From an uncultured Clostridia bacterium (GTDB lineage Bacteria; Bacillota; Clostridia; Oscillospirales; Ruminococcaceae), in assembly GCA_947166275.1 (NCBI GenBank), contig CAMVDP010000001.1, positions 98,606 to 162,605 on the forward strand: DNA of 64,000 nucleotides. Reading direction: 5' to 3'. The notes beneath the pieces are model-generated. The model was not told where the DNA came from, did not search any database, and was given only the letters and a program-made list of their open reading frames with translations. The position numbers and the translations under genes were made by a program. Of this stretch, positions 42,827-50,645 are shown one piece after another (within the stretch, counting starts at the first letter, position 1; every line of letters starts with the position of its first letter).

Positions 42827-44815
42827 TTATCTGTTGATCTTGAAACGAGCGACCTGCTCCTTGAGCAGTCTGGACTGGCCCGACAGCTGCTCGCACGACG
42901 CGGCAGTCTCCTCCGCAGTCGCGGAGTTGGTCTGGATGACCTGCGAGATCTGCTCGATACCGTTCGTGATCTGGCTTATCGACTCGTTCTGTTCTGCGCT
43001 TGCCGAAGCTATACGTGTGATGAGATCGGCGGTCTGCGATGACATATCCTTGACATCCTTCATCGACTTTGCGGTCTCAAGAGCTATCTTGCTGCCCTTT
43101 CCGACTGCTTCGATAGATGCGTTTATGAGTGCAGTCGTGCTGCTTGCTGCTTCAGCGGACTTGCTCGCGAGATTACGCACCTCGTCCGCAACGACCGCAA
43201 AGCCCTTGCCCGCGTCACCTGCACGCGCAGCTTCCACCGCTGCATTGAGCGCAAGGATATTCGTCTGGAACGCGATATCTTCGATAGTCTTTATTATCTT
43301 CTCTATCTCCTGCGATGTGGAGTTTATGTCGTTCATAGCGCTTACCATGCTCTGCATCTCCGCATCCTGAATGTTGACCTTCTCCTGGGTCTGCTGCGAG
43401 AGCCGTCCCGCATCGGACGCATTTCTCGCGGTCTCGGATATCTGCGAGGACACTTCGGCGATAGTAGCGGAGATCTCCTGTATAGCCGAAGCCTGACGGG
43501 TAGTACCGTCTGCGAGAGACTGAGAACCTTCAGACATCTGGTCGGAGCCGTCAAGCACCTGAGCGCTCTCCTGGTCGATATCCGCCATTATTTTGCTGAG
43601 CTCGTCAAGGATAAGCCGCATGGAATCCTCGATCTTCACAAAGTCGCCGTTGTATTCCACTGCCGGGGGAACTGTGAGATCGCCCTTTGATACGGCAACA
43701 AGCACATTAGAGATATCATCGACATACGTGCGCATAGCGTCGATACACTTGCCGAACTCACGGCAGAACGAACCGATCTCGTCGTCAGAGTTATATTCGA
43801 TGCTTACCGAAAGGTTGCCCTTCGCTATCATGGAAGCTGTCTCGGATATCTTTTCGAGCGGCTTGAGGTGGTGATTCATTACTATAAGAACTATGATAAG
43901 GCTTGCCGCAAAGAACACTACGAACATCACAAGGAATATGACTCCGAGCTCGGAAAGCATGCCCTCGATATCAGCTTTGGGCATTATGTATCCGACTGTC
44001 CAGCCGAGATCACCGAGCTTTGTGAATGTGAAGTATTTGTCCTGGCCGTCGTAGTCCTTGTATATACCGATGCTCACGCCGGATCCTACCGAAGAGAGCG
44101 CTTTGGAATAATCGCCCTGTACCTTGTCATACGAGGTCAGTGTTCCGTCCTTCGCGGGTGCGAACGCAGAGTTTGAGTGAACGATGAAATTGCCGTCGGA
44201 GTCGATAAGCACAGGATAGCCGTTATCGGTTATCTTCATCGTGCTTACAAGCTCAACTATCTTTTCAAGGGTTATATCACAGCCGAATACTCCGGAGAAC
44301 TTGCCGTTGCTGTACATAGGGGCAGCGACGGTGAATATGATCGTGCCGGTCGCGGTATCGACATACGGGGAGGTATATATCGCTTTATTCTGGGACTTCG
44401 CGGACTGATACCATCCTCTTGAGGTAGCATCAAAGCCTGCGGGGAGCGTCGATGTATCCGTGACAGCCATGTACAGCGAAACATCATCATACGCGGTGTA
44501 GCAGTCAAGGAGCGCGCTGTTGAGCGTCATTACTGTATCAAGGAACTCATCGCTGCGAGAATGGCCGTTCGCGAAATAGTTGATATTCCCGGCAGCGTTG
44601 GCCTGGTCAGCAGTGAATACTCCCTGAGCATCAAACCATGCTTTCATCTTCTCCGCATTGGCAAGAAGCGACTGTTCCGTCTCTACGGTAAGGGTATCCT
44701 TGATCTTGTTATAGGAAACTATGTAGCCTATAAGTGATACGCATAACAACGTCACAGACGTTATCACACTTACGGTTAGAAGAACGGCTTTCTTGAGCCC
44801 CATAGTCTTTTTCAT
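42827..44815 (-). CDS. Methyl-accepting chemotaxis protein with dCache sensor
   Basis: 662-residue transmembrane chemoreceptor. N-terminal helix ([24 protein letters not shown]), extracellular dCache domain (about 40-275; [42 protein letters not shown]), second helix ([24 protein letters not shown]), HAMP ([21 protein letters not shown]), then a long coiled signalling domain with the conserved hairpin tip [34 protein letters not shown]. No C-terminal CheR-tether pentapeptide. GGAGGAAT precedes ATG. Encoded next to flagellin, so probably part of the motility regulon. The dCache could bind amino acids or similar small ligands (inference). Confidence 0.95.
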   Translation of the reverse strand: MKKTMGLKKAVLLTVSVITSVTLLCVSLIGYIVSYNKIKDTLTVETEQSLLANAEKMKAWFDAQGVFTADQANAAGNINYFANGHSRSDEFLDTVMTLNSALLDCYTAYDDVSLYMAVTDTSTLPAGFDATSRGWYQSAKSQNKAIYTSPYVDTATGTIIFTVAAPMYSNGKFSGVFGCDITLEKIVELVSTMKITDNGYPVLIDSDGNFIVHSNSAFAPAKDGTLTSYDKVQGDYSKALSSVGSGVSIGIYKDYDGQDKYFTFTKLGDLGWTVGYIMPKADIEGMLSELGVIFLVMFVVFFAASLIIVLIVMNHHLKPLEKISETASMIAKGNLSVSIEYNSDDEIGSFCREFGKCIDAMRTYVDDISNVLVAVSKGDLTVPPAVEYNGDFVKIEDSMRLILDELSKIMADIDQESAQVLDGSDQMSEGSQSLADGTTRQASAIQEISATIAEVSSQISETARNASDAGRLSQQTQEKVNIQDAEMQSMVSAMNDINSTSQEIEKIIKTIEDIAFQTNILALNAAVEAARAGDAGKGFAVVADEVRNLASKSAEAASSTTALINASIEAVGKGSKIALETAKSMKDVKDMSSQTADLITRIASASAEQNESISQITNGIEQISQVIQTNSATAEETAASCEQLSGQSRLLKEQVARFKINR

Positions 44816-44929
44816 TGGTTATTCCTCCATGACAATAGCGGTATGAACCGATTTTCCTTTGTCGCAATAAAGTCCGGCTTATCAGCATTGACAGCCAACT
44901 GACCGGACACCGTGATTGCACCGCATAAT

Positions 44930-44969
44930 ATTATACATCAGAAATATCGGAACAATCAAGCAAATATTA
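44930..44969 (-). promoter_or_regulatory. Candidate promoters of the chemotaxis receptor gene
   Basis: Minus strand: TTGATT (44954-44959), 18 bases, TATAAT (44930-44935), a possible sigma-A promoter. A sigma-28-like TAAT, 15 bases, CCGATAT (44966-44969 and 44044-type box at 44944-44950) overlaps it; it matches less well than the flagellin promoter. About 115 bases from the ATG. Confidence 0.45.
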
Positions 44970-45002
44970 ACACGGACAGACAAATTTCTGCATATATCAC
45001 AA

Positions 45003-45040
45003 AAACATGCACAAATTTCAAACGAAGCTTGTGCATGTTT
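45003..45040 (-). terminator. Terminator of the flagellin gene
   Basis: AAACATGCACAA/TTGTGCATGTTT 12-bp stem followed on the minus strand by TTTTTGTG, 34 bases after the flagellin stop. Confidence 0.85.
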
Positions 45041-45073
45041 GCGCTATTTAACTATTTCCTGCGCCCTGCTGTA

Positions 45074-47278
45074 TCAACCAAGCAGCTGCAGGATCCCCTG
45101 AGGCTGGAAATTTGCCTGCGACAGCATTGCCTGTGATGCCTGCTGAAGAATATTGTCCTTAACATATCCCGCCATCTCGACTGCCATGTCGGTATCGCGG
45201 ATCTGGCTTTCCGACGCGGTAAGGTTCTCGTTCGATGTATTGAGCGAATTCGTAGTATGCTCAAGCCTGTTCTGTACAGCGCCGAGCTTCGCCCTCTGCG
45301 CGGAGATAGAATTCAGAGCTCCGTCGATTATGCCCATGGCTTCGAGCGCACGCTCGATAGGATCGATGTACACATCGTCAAGTCCGAGTGCCGCTGCCCT
45401 CATATCGTCAATAGTGACATACAGCTTCTGATCTTCAACGCCGTTGGCGCCTATCTGGAATATCAGACCGTCGCCGTTCTTTTCAAACTGTACATATCCC
45501 ACTCCCTGACCTTCATTGAGCTCGATCAACGCTCCTACACCGTCTTTGGGCTTGTTTGCGATATACTCAAGATATGTCTTGTCATCATCAAATCCCCCGC
45601 TTACATCAGCCAAGGGAGTGGATCTCTCATAATACTCTTTATTCGGGTCAAACGGCAAACTGCTGTTGTAAACGTATTTGCCCGCGTCATTTTGGTAATA
45701 ATACTGGACACCTTCCAGAAAAGACGTAATATTCTGTTTTGTGTATTTATAATAATAATACTGCTTGCCGTCAACAGGTTCGGTATCTTTCGTCTCCACC
45801 ATACCCGATGTGGTCGTCCTCGGAAGACTGACATGCGTCTCGTCTTTATAATACTTGATATCATCCTTGAACCCGTCAGTTACATTTTCCGACTTCCAGG
45901 TATAGGTATAGTATGTCTGGTTCGGGTCAAAAGCCGTCCTGTTCGGGACATCCACATACTCTCCCTGGGCATTCTTTGTATAGTAGTTTACTCCGTCTCC
46001 GGCGAATGCTGTGATATTCGCAACGTGGAACTCTTTTGAATAGTAGAGCGTACCTTCGGCAGGCTCATTTTCGGATGCCCGCACCCTGCTGCTTGTCACC
46101 TGTTCCCTCAACTGGGACGAAGCCGAGTACAGGAACGTGATATGCTCGTCGCTGTCACCGTCCGGTCTCGCCTGATCCGACAGGTCAACGGAATAATCAA
46201 AGCCCGCTTCTGAGAGAAGACTCTCAAAGTCCCTCTCCGTGTATGTTACTCCGGTGGAAAGGTGCAGCACTATGTCCTTTGCGCCTTTATAGCCCTTACA
46301 GTCATTCACCTCGACGTTCTCTTTACCTGCTCCGACATCGGTGCGTATCTCTATGGTATGCGCATACCCGAGGTCGGACGGTTTCCCGTATGTGTTGGCT
46401 GTGATGGTTATTTTATCCGCGGAATCTTCCGCGCCATCCACCGGGCTGCGACCGGGGCTTACCATAGCTCTCAGATCGCCGGAGCCGGTTGCTCTTACTC
46501 CGGCAACCGTCTCGCCAGTGTCAGCAGTTTCTCCGTCAAATCTCATAAAAGCCGGGTCGAACGTCAGCGTTATTTCGGGGGGAGCAGCCTGACAGCACTT
46601 GGCATGATTCGCATTCCTGATAAGGTCGTCTATACGGCTCTGCGGGTATATCTCACCCGGTGTGAGGTTCATGGTGAGCGTCTTTCCGTCATCCGACCAC
46701 CATGCGTTTTCAGCGCCCCTGCCGGAAGCCCCTGCCACCGCGGTGACATTGACTCCGGCTATGTTCGCCGTAAGGATAGCGCCCGCAAATGAGCCGGCAC
46801 CTTCCCCCGCTACTATGCCGTACAGCGCACCGTACCGGTTCGAGTGTGTCCTTCCGGATTTCGAACCGTCAAGGAGCTTTATGCTGTTGAATTCTGTCGA
46901 GCAGGCGATCCTGTCTACTTCGGACTTGAGCGCGTCGATCTCATACTGCAGCTGCTTTCTGTCGTCATCGGTATATGTTCCGTTTGAGGCCTGTACCGCA
47001 AGCTCGCGCATTCTCTGTACGATATCCTCCGATTCGTTGAGCCCGCCTTCCGCAGTCTGGATAAGGCTTATCGCGTCATTGGAATTGCATGTTGCCTGTG
47101 TAAGTCCGTTTATCTGGGAGCGCATCTTCTCCGACACGCCAAGACCTGCCGCATTATCCGCCGCGCGGTTTATCTTGTAGCCCGTGGAAAGCTTCTCTGT
47201 TTTGCCTTTCAGACCCGAGACATTCTTTCTGTTCGCTTCGTTCGCATTCATTGCTGCGAGATTATGCTGAATTATCAT
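45074..47278 (-). CDS. Flagellin with a very large variable domain
   Basis: Filament subunit. The ATG at 47278 is chosen because GGAGG lies just before it (the frame extends to a TTG at 47290), giving 734 residues, against roughly 270-500 in most clostridial flagellins. The conserved D0/D1 ends are clear: MIIQHNLAAMNANEANRK, KLSTGYKINRAADNAAGL and MRELAVQASNGTYTDDDR at the N-terminus; SQIRDTDMAVEMAGYVKDNI and QPQGILQLLG at the C-terminus. The middle (about 145-595) is surface-exposed and holds two related units near 420-460 and 515-555 of the form NIT-F-GV-YY--A-G-YV----FDPN--YY. Five Cys residues are present (CNSND, IACSTE, KCCQ, DCKG), unusual for flagellin. Sigma-28 promoter upstream, terminator downstream. 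Confidence 0.95.
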   Translation of the reverse strand: MIIQHNLAAMNANEANRKNVSGLKGKTEKLSTGYKINRAADNAAGLGVSEKMRSQINGLTQATCNSNDAISLIQTAEGGLNESEDIVQRMRELAVQASNGTYTDDDRKQLQYEIDALKSEVDRIACSTEFNSIKLLDGSKSGRTHSNRYGALYGIVAGEGAGSFAGAILTANIAGVNVTAVAGASGRGAENAWWSDDGKTLTMNLTPGEIYPQSRIDDLIRNANHAKCCQAAPPEITLTFDPAFMRFDGETADTGETVAGVRATGSGDLRAMVSPGRSPVDGAEDSADKITITANTYGKPSDLGYAHTIEIRTDVGAGKENVEVNDCKGYKGAKDIVLHLSTGVTYTERDFESLLSEAGFDYSVDLSDQARPDGDSDEHITFLYSASSQLREQVTSSRVRASENEPAEGTLYYSKEFHVANITAFAGDGVNYYTKNAQGEYVDVPNRTAFDPNQTYYTYTWKSENVTDGFKDDIKYYKDETHVSLPRTTTSGMVETKDTEPVDGKQYYYYKYTKQNITSFLEGVQYYYQNDAGKYVYNSSLPFDPNKEYYERSTPLADVSGGFDDDKTYLEYIANKPKDGVGALIELNEGQGVGYVQFEKNGDGLIFQIGANGVEDQKLYVTIDDMRAAALGLDDVYIDPIERALEAMGIIDGALNSISAQRAKLGAVQNRLEHTTNSLNTSNENLTASESQIRDTDMAVEMAGYVKDNILQQASQAMLSQANFQPQGILQLLG

Positions 47279-47347
47279 GTTTTCCTCCAACCTTTCTGTA
47301 TATATAGCCGGCGTTATGTTCCGGAGTGTTTTCGAATAAAGTCAAAA

Positions 47348-47377
47348 TCTCCACGATCACTTTGTGAGCATGGAGAT
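47348..47377 (-). promoter_or_regulatory. Hairpin in the flagellin mRNA leader
   Basis: ATCTCCA and TGGAGAT pair around TCAC-AAA-GTGA in the 140-nt leader. GGA triplets occur in the hairpin arm, further on in CTCCGGAACA, and in the ribosome site GGAGGA. Leader GGA motifs are what CsrA binds on flagellin mRNA in Bacillus; that CsrA acts here is inference. Confidence 0.4.
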
Positions 47378-47417
47378 AACTGTAATGAGTGAATAAGATT
47401 ATATGTATCCTATACTA

Positions 47418-47444
47418 TTATCGGCCGGAAACCGCCAAACTTTA
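47418..47444 (-). promoter_or_regulatory. Sigma-28 (FliA/SigD) promoter of flagellin
   Basis: Minus strand TAAAGTTT (47437-47444), 11 bases, GCCGATAA (47418-47425): an exact match to the sigma-28 consensus. Confidence 0.9.
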
Positions 47445-47499
47445 GCATTTTGTAAAAAATCATGGATATGGGCGGAACAGGGACTTCAGCACCGATATT

Positions 47500-48513
47500 T
47501 CAGCCGGCAAGATCGGGCAGCTCGTCGAGCGTTATGACCTTGTCGCTGTTATATATGACCTTCAGATCGTCCTTGTTATTACCTGTGATATGATCCGTAT
47601 GCCAGATCATGAACCACGACCATAAGAAACCGTCCCGCTCAAACGCTTCCGGATTCGGGAGCCTGCCGCATTCATGGAATGCCAGCGGCTTTCCGGTACC
47701 CATTGTCGCGAGCCTGTTCCACGCTTTCTTGTGAGTGGAGTTATTGTAGGTGTCGGAGCCTATCACATCGCAGTATTCGTCGCCCGGATACCAGCCGTCC
47801 CTCACATCGTCGGCATAGCCGAGCACCCATATCAGGTTGTTGAGCCCTTTTTCGGCGGTGAAGTAGTTATACATCATACGCCACAGCTTAACGAAATTCT
47901 CGCTGCCGCCCTTGCCCCACCAGAACCACTTTCCGTCAAATTCATGGAACGGTCTCCAGAGCACCGCCACACCCGCGTCACGAAGCTCCGCAAGGGCTGC
48001 CGCCGCCTTGTCCCAGCTCGCGATCAGCGTTTCATACTCGTCCGTGCCTTCCGTGAGCAGCCTGCCGAAATCCGGAGCGTCCTTCTTGGACTCCTCATAG
48101 CCAGAGCTCTCTACTCCCGTGTGCCAGCATATAGTTACGATGCCGCCCTTTTCATGCCATTCCTTCGCTCGCTCCACTACCCCGTCGAAGTCGTTGTTCA
48201 TAAAGTCGAGCCCGCGGATCGCGGGAAGCTTGCCGGTAGTCTCAAGTATATAGTCCATCTCATAGTCCGGCGAGCCCATCCATGTCGATTCCTGCTGACA
48301 GGACAGCATCACGCTCCCGAAGCTTTCGCATATATAGTTGTACGTACGCAGCGCTTCATCGCCGGCATCCGGGTTTGACAGCCTGTATCTGTACTCCCCG
48401 GCATTTTCCGCCGCTGACGTAACGGCATACGTGACCGCAGGTCCGCTGTCACATGAGGCACAGGTCAAAGCCATGATGACCGCCAGCACGGCTGCAACAG
48501 ATCTTCTTTTCAT
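47500..48513 (-). CDS. Beta-mannanase lipoprotein, GH26
   Basis: Endo-acting hydrolase for beta-1,4-mannan or glucomannan at the cell surface. 337 residues: lipoprotein signal (MKRRSVAAVLAVIMALTCASC, Cys21), then a GH26 barrel with LSCQQESTW, GLDFMNNDF, TICWHTG, acid/base Glu191 in WRPFHEFDGKWFWWG and nucleophile Glu281 in AFHECGRLP. No carbohydrate-binding module, so this is a minimal form. GGGAAGGAGA precedes ATG. It lies 21 bp after fbp, and a GH2 beta-mannosidase gene is divergent to fbp. Confidence 0.93.
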   Translation of the reverse strand: MKRRSVAAVLAVIMALTCASCDSGPAVTYAVTSAAENAGEYRYRLSNPDAGDEALRTYNYICESFGSVMLSCQQESTWMGSPDYEMDYILETTGKLPAIRGLDFMNNDFDGVVERAKEWHEKGGIVTICWHTGVESSGYEESKKDAPDFGRLLTEGTDEYETLIASWDKAAAALAELRDAGVAVLWRPFHEFDGKWFWWGKGGSENFVKLWRMMYNYFTAEKGLNNLIWVLGYADDVRDGWYPGDEYCDVIGSDTYNNSTHKKAWNRLATMGTGKPLAFHECGRLPNPEAFERDGFLWSWFMIWHTDHITGNNKDDLKVIYNSDKVITLDELPDLAG

Positions 48514-48534
48514 ACAAGTCTCCTTCCCGCGCCG

Positions 48535-50478
48535 TCAGTCGTCGAATTTACGCTGGCGCTCCTTGATGTCGCCTGAACGATACGCGTTCAGCAGCTCACG
48601 CAGGTCGTTTATCTGCGTGAGTATCTCGCGTCCCTTGTCGGTGTCGGAAATGTTGGCGCGGCGGTCGAGACGCTCGACCAGATGTATGCTCGGAGTATGC
48701 TCGCTCTCACCGGGAATGAATGGGTAGTGCTCCGCGAGGTTGAGACTGTGAGAGTCGAATATCAGCGTATAGCCCGCAATACCGGTAGTCTTCCGGTAAG
48801 CTTTCGATATACCGCCGTCTATGACGAACAGCCGCCCGTCCGCTTTGACGGGATGTTCGCCGTTTTTTATTTTCACGGGGACATGGCCGTTTATTATATG
48901 TCCCTTGTCAGCATCATCAACGAACAGTCTGAGCAGCCGCTTGCAGACATCGACATTCTCCGAGAACGCGTAGTAGTGATTGTAGTGCTCCGTCTGCAGC
49001 TCCTTGTCGTCAAGGAAATACCGCTCGAAAAACGCCATTTTGTCCTTGCCGTATAGCGGCGATTTCGGACCGCACCAAAGGTACAGCATGAAGTCACGTG
49101 CATATTCCTTTTCAGGGCCGCGATGCAGGAAATAAGCATGGTTCGCCGTCTCGTCCAGCTTGTCGAGCAGTGCCCTCCCGCTGTACTCCGTGCCGTCTAT
49201 CCACAGGCTCTGGAGCTCGCAGTTCCCGTCGAGCGGTATGCAGCCGTGAAACATCACGTTCCCGTTGCATATCTTGTACATCGAGCCGTGCGCATACAGG
49301 AACCGTATGTGACGGTGGAGCTTCTCGCTGTGGCGGAATGTAGCCGACAGCACCGACATGAGCTCCTGCTCTCCCGCGGAGAGCGCAAGCGGGTCAGCGC
49401 TGTCAATAGTCGGGAAGCTCGTATCCTTCAGCTTGTGGACTTTGCCGTTTATCTCAATAGTGCCGCTGTCAAAATCGACCTGTCTGAACATCACGCGGTC
49501 TCGCATCTCCCACTCGGGATACTTTTCCATAAGCTGCCCCTCAAGCTTGAGCTGTATGACGGTTATCGCCTTGTGCATCTTCGCGACCAGCTTCGTGTCG
49601 ACGGGGTCGTAGATGTTGTCGTCCAGCGTGCTCGGCATGAACAGCGCACAGTCGTCGTCCTTGTAGGTCTCGGCGGCAAACACCGCCAGTGCGCGCAGAT
49701 TCAGTCCGTAGCCGTCCTCAAGGATATCAAAATTGTTGTATCGCATCGAGATGCGGATCACATTCGCGATAAGCGCCTGATTTCCCGCGGCTGCGCCCAT
49801 CCACGATATGTCATGGTTTCCCCACTGGATGTCGATGTCATGGAACTTCATCAGCTCGTCCATTATGATATCCGCACGCGGACCGCGGTCATAGATGTCT
49901 CCGATGATATGCAGCATATCTATGGAGAGCGCCTGTATCGTCCTGCACAGCGATGCAATGAACTCCTCCGCGATCTGTGTATCGAGTATCGAGTTGATGA
50001 TCTCGTCATAATAGAAGTCCTTGTTTACGTCGTCCGTGACGTTGAGCAGTTCGTCAAGTATGTATGTCAGGTCTTCGGCAACGCTCTTGCGGACACGGGA
50101 ACGCGGATATTTTGCGGACACCGCCTCAAGCACGATGATGAGCCGGTATATGGTTATCCTGCGCCATTCGTCAGTGTTTTCGCCCGATGCGGCAAGCCGT
50201 TTCAGTTCCTTCTCCGGATAATATATAAGCGTCGCGAGCCTTTCGCGTTCGGCGTTCGGGACTGTCTTGCCGAGCACCATGTCGATCTTATTCTTTATCA
50301 TACCCGACGCGCTTCGCAGCATGTGCAGGAATGCTTCATACTCACCGTGCATATCGCTGAAAAAGTACTCGGTGCCCTTCGGAAGGCTTCGTATAGCCGA
50401 AAGATTGATTATCTCCGAGGCTGCGCTCCCGATGGTCGGGTATTCCTTTGCGAGCAGTTCAAGATATCGTCTGTCCAT
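48535..50478 (-). CDS. fbp: Fructose-1,6-bisphosphatase, class III
   Basis: Gluconeogenic phosphatase of the metallophosphoesterase type found in Firmicutes. 647 residues, the normal size for class III. Metal motifs: YFFSDMHGEYEAFLHML (SDMHGE) near residue 40, IIGDIYDRGPRADIIMDEL, IQWGNHDISWMGAAAGN, and later GHVPVKIKNGEHPVKADGR with FVIDGG. GAAAGGAG precedes ATG. Transcribed from 50513-50541, probably together with the GH26 gene. Confidence 0.96.
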   Translation of the reverse strand: MDRRYLELLAKEYPTIGSAASEIINLSAIRSLPKGTEYFFSDMHGEYEAFLHMLRSASGMIKNKIDMVLGKTVPNAERERLATLIYYPEKELKRLAASGENTDEWRRITIYRLIIVLEAVSAKYPRSRVRKSVAEDLTYILDELLNVTDDVNKDFYYDEIINSILDTQIAEEFIASLCRTIQALSIDMLHIIGDIYDRGPRADIIMDELMKFHDIDIQWGNHDISWMGAAAGNQALIANVIRISMRYNNFDILEDGYGLNLRALAVFAAETYKDDDCALFMPSTLDDNIYDPVDTKLVAKMHKAITVIQLKLEGQLMEKYPEWEMRDRVMFRQVDFDSGTIEINGKVHKLKDTSFPTIDSADPLALSAGEQELMSVLSATFRHSEKLHRHIRFLYAHGSMYKICNGNVMFHGCIPLDGNCELQSLWIDGTEYSGRALLDKLDETANHAYFLHRGPEKEYARDFMLYLWCGPKSPLYGKDKMAFFERYFLDDKELQTEHYNHYYAFSENVDVCKRLLRLFVDDADKGHIINGHVPVKIKNGEHPVKADGRLFVIDGGISKAYRKTTGIAGYTLIFDSHSLNLAEHYPFIPGESEHTPSIHLVERLDRRANISDTDKGREILTQINDLRELLNAYRSGDIKERQRKFDD

Positions 50479-50512
50479 TTTTCGCTCCTTTCAGCATTAA
50501 TGCCCATCTAAA

Positions 50513-50541
50513 ATTATAGCATATCTGCGGTATGTTTTCAA
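50513..50541 (-). promoter_or_regulatory. Promoter of fbp
   Basis: Minus strand TTGAAA (50536-50541), 17 bases, TATAAT (50513-50518), 35 bases before the fbp ATG. Confidence 0.8.
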
Positions 50542-50549
50542 TAGGTGAG

Positions 50550-50578
50550 TTGACATTATTTCTCTCTTATGATATACT
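50550..50578 (+). promoter_or_regulatory. Promoter of the beta-mannosidase gene
   Basis: TTGACA (50550-50555), 17 bases, TATACT (50573-50578). It is back to back with the fbp promoter, the two -35 boxes being only eight bases apart. Confidence 0.8.
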
Positions 50579-50645
50579 TTATCTACGTGGGACGCACGAG
50601 GGTGTGAGCCCGCAGAATAAACGCCAATGCTGAAAAGGTGCCGAT

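Noticed and set aside
49123..50511. 462-codon plus-strand frame across fbp
   Set aside because: Antisense shadow of the class III fructose-bisphosphatase; no family motif.
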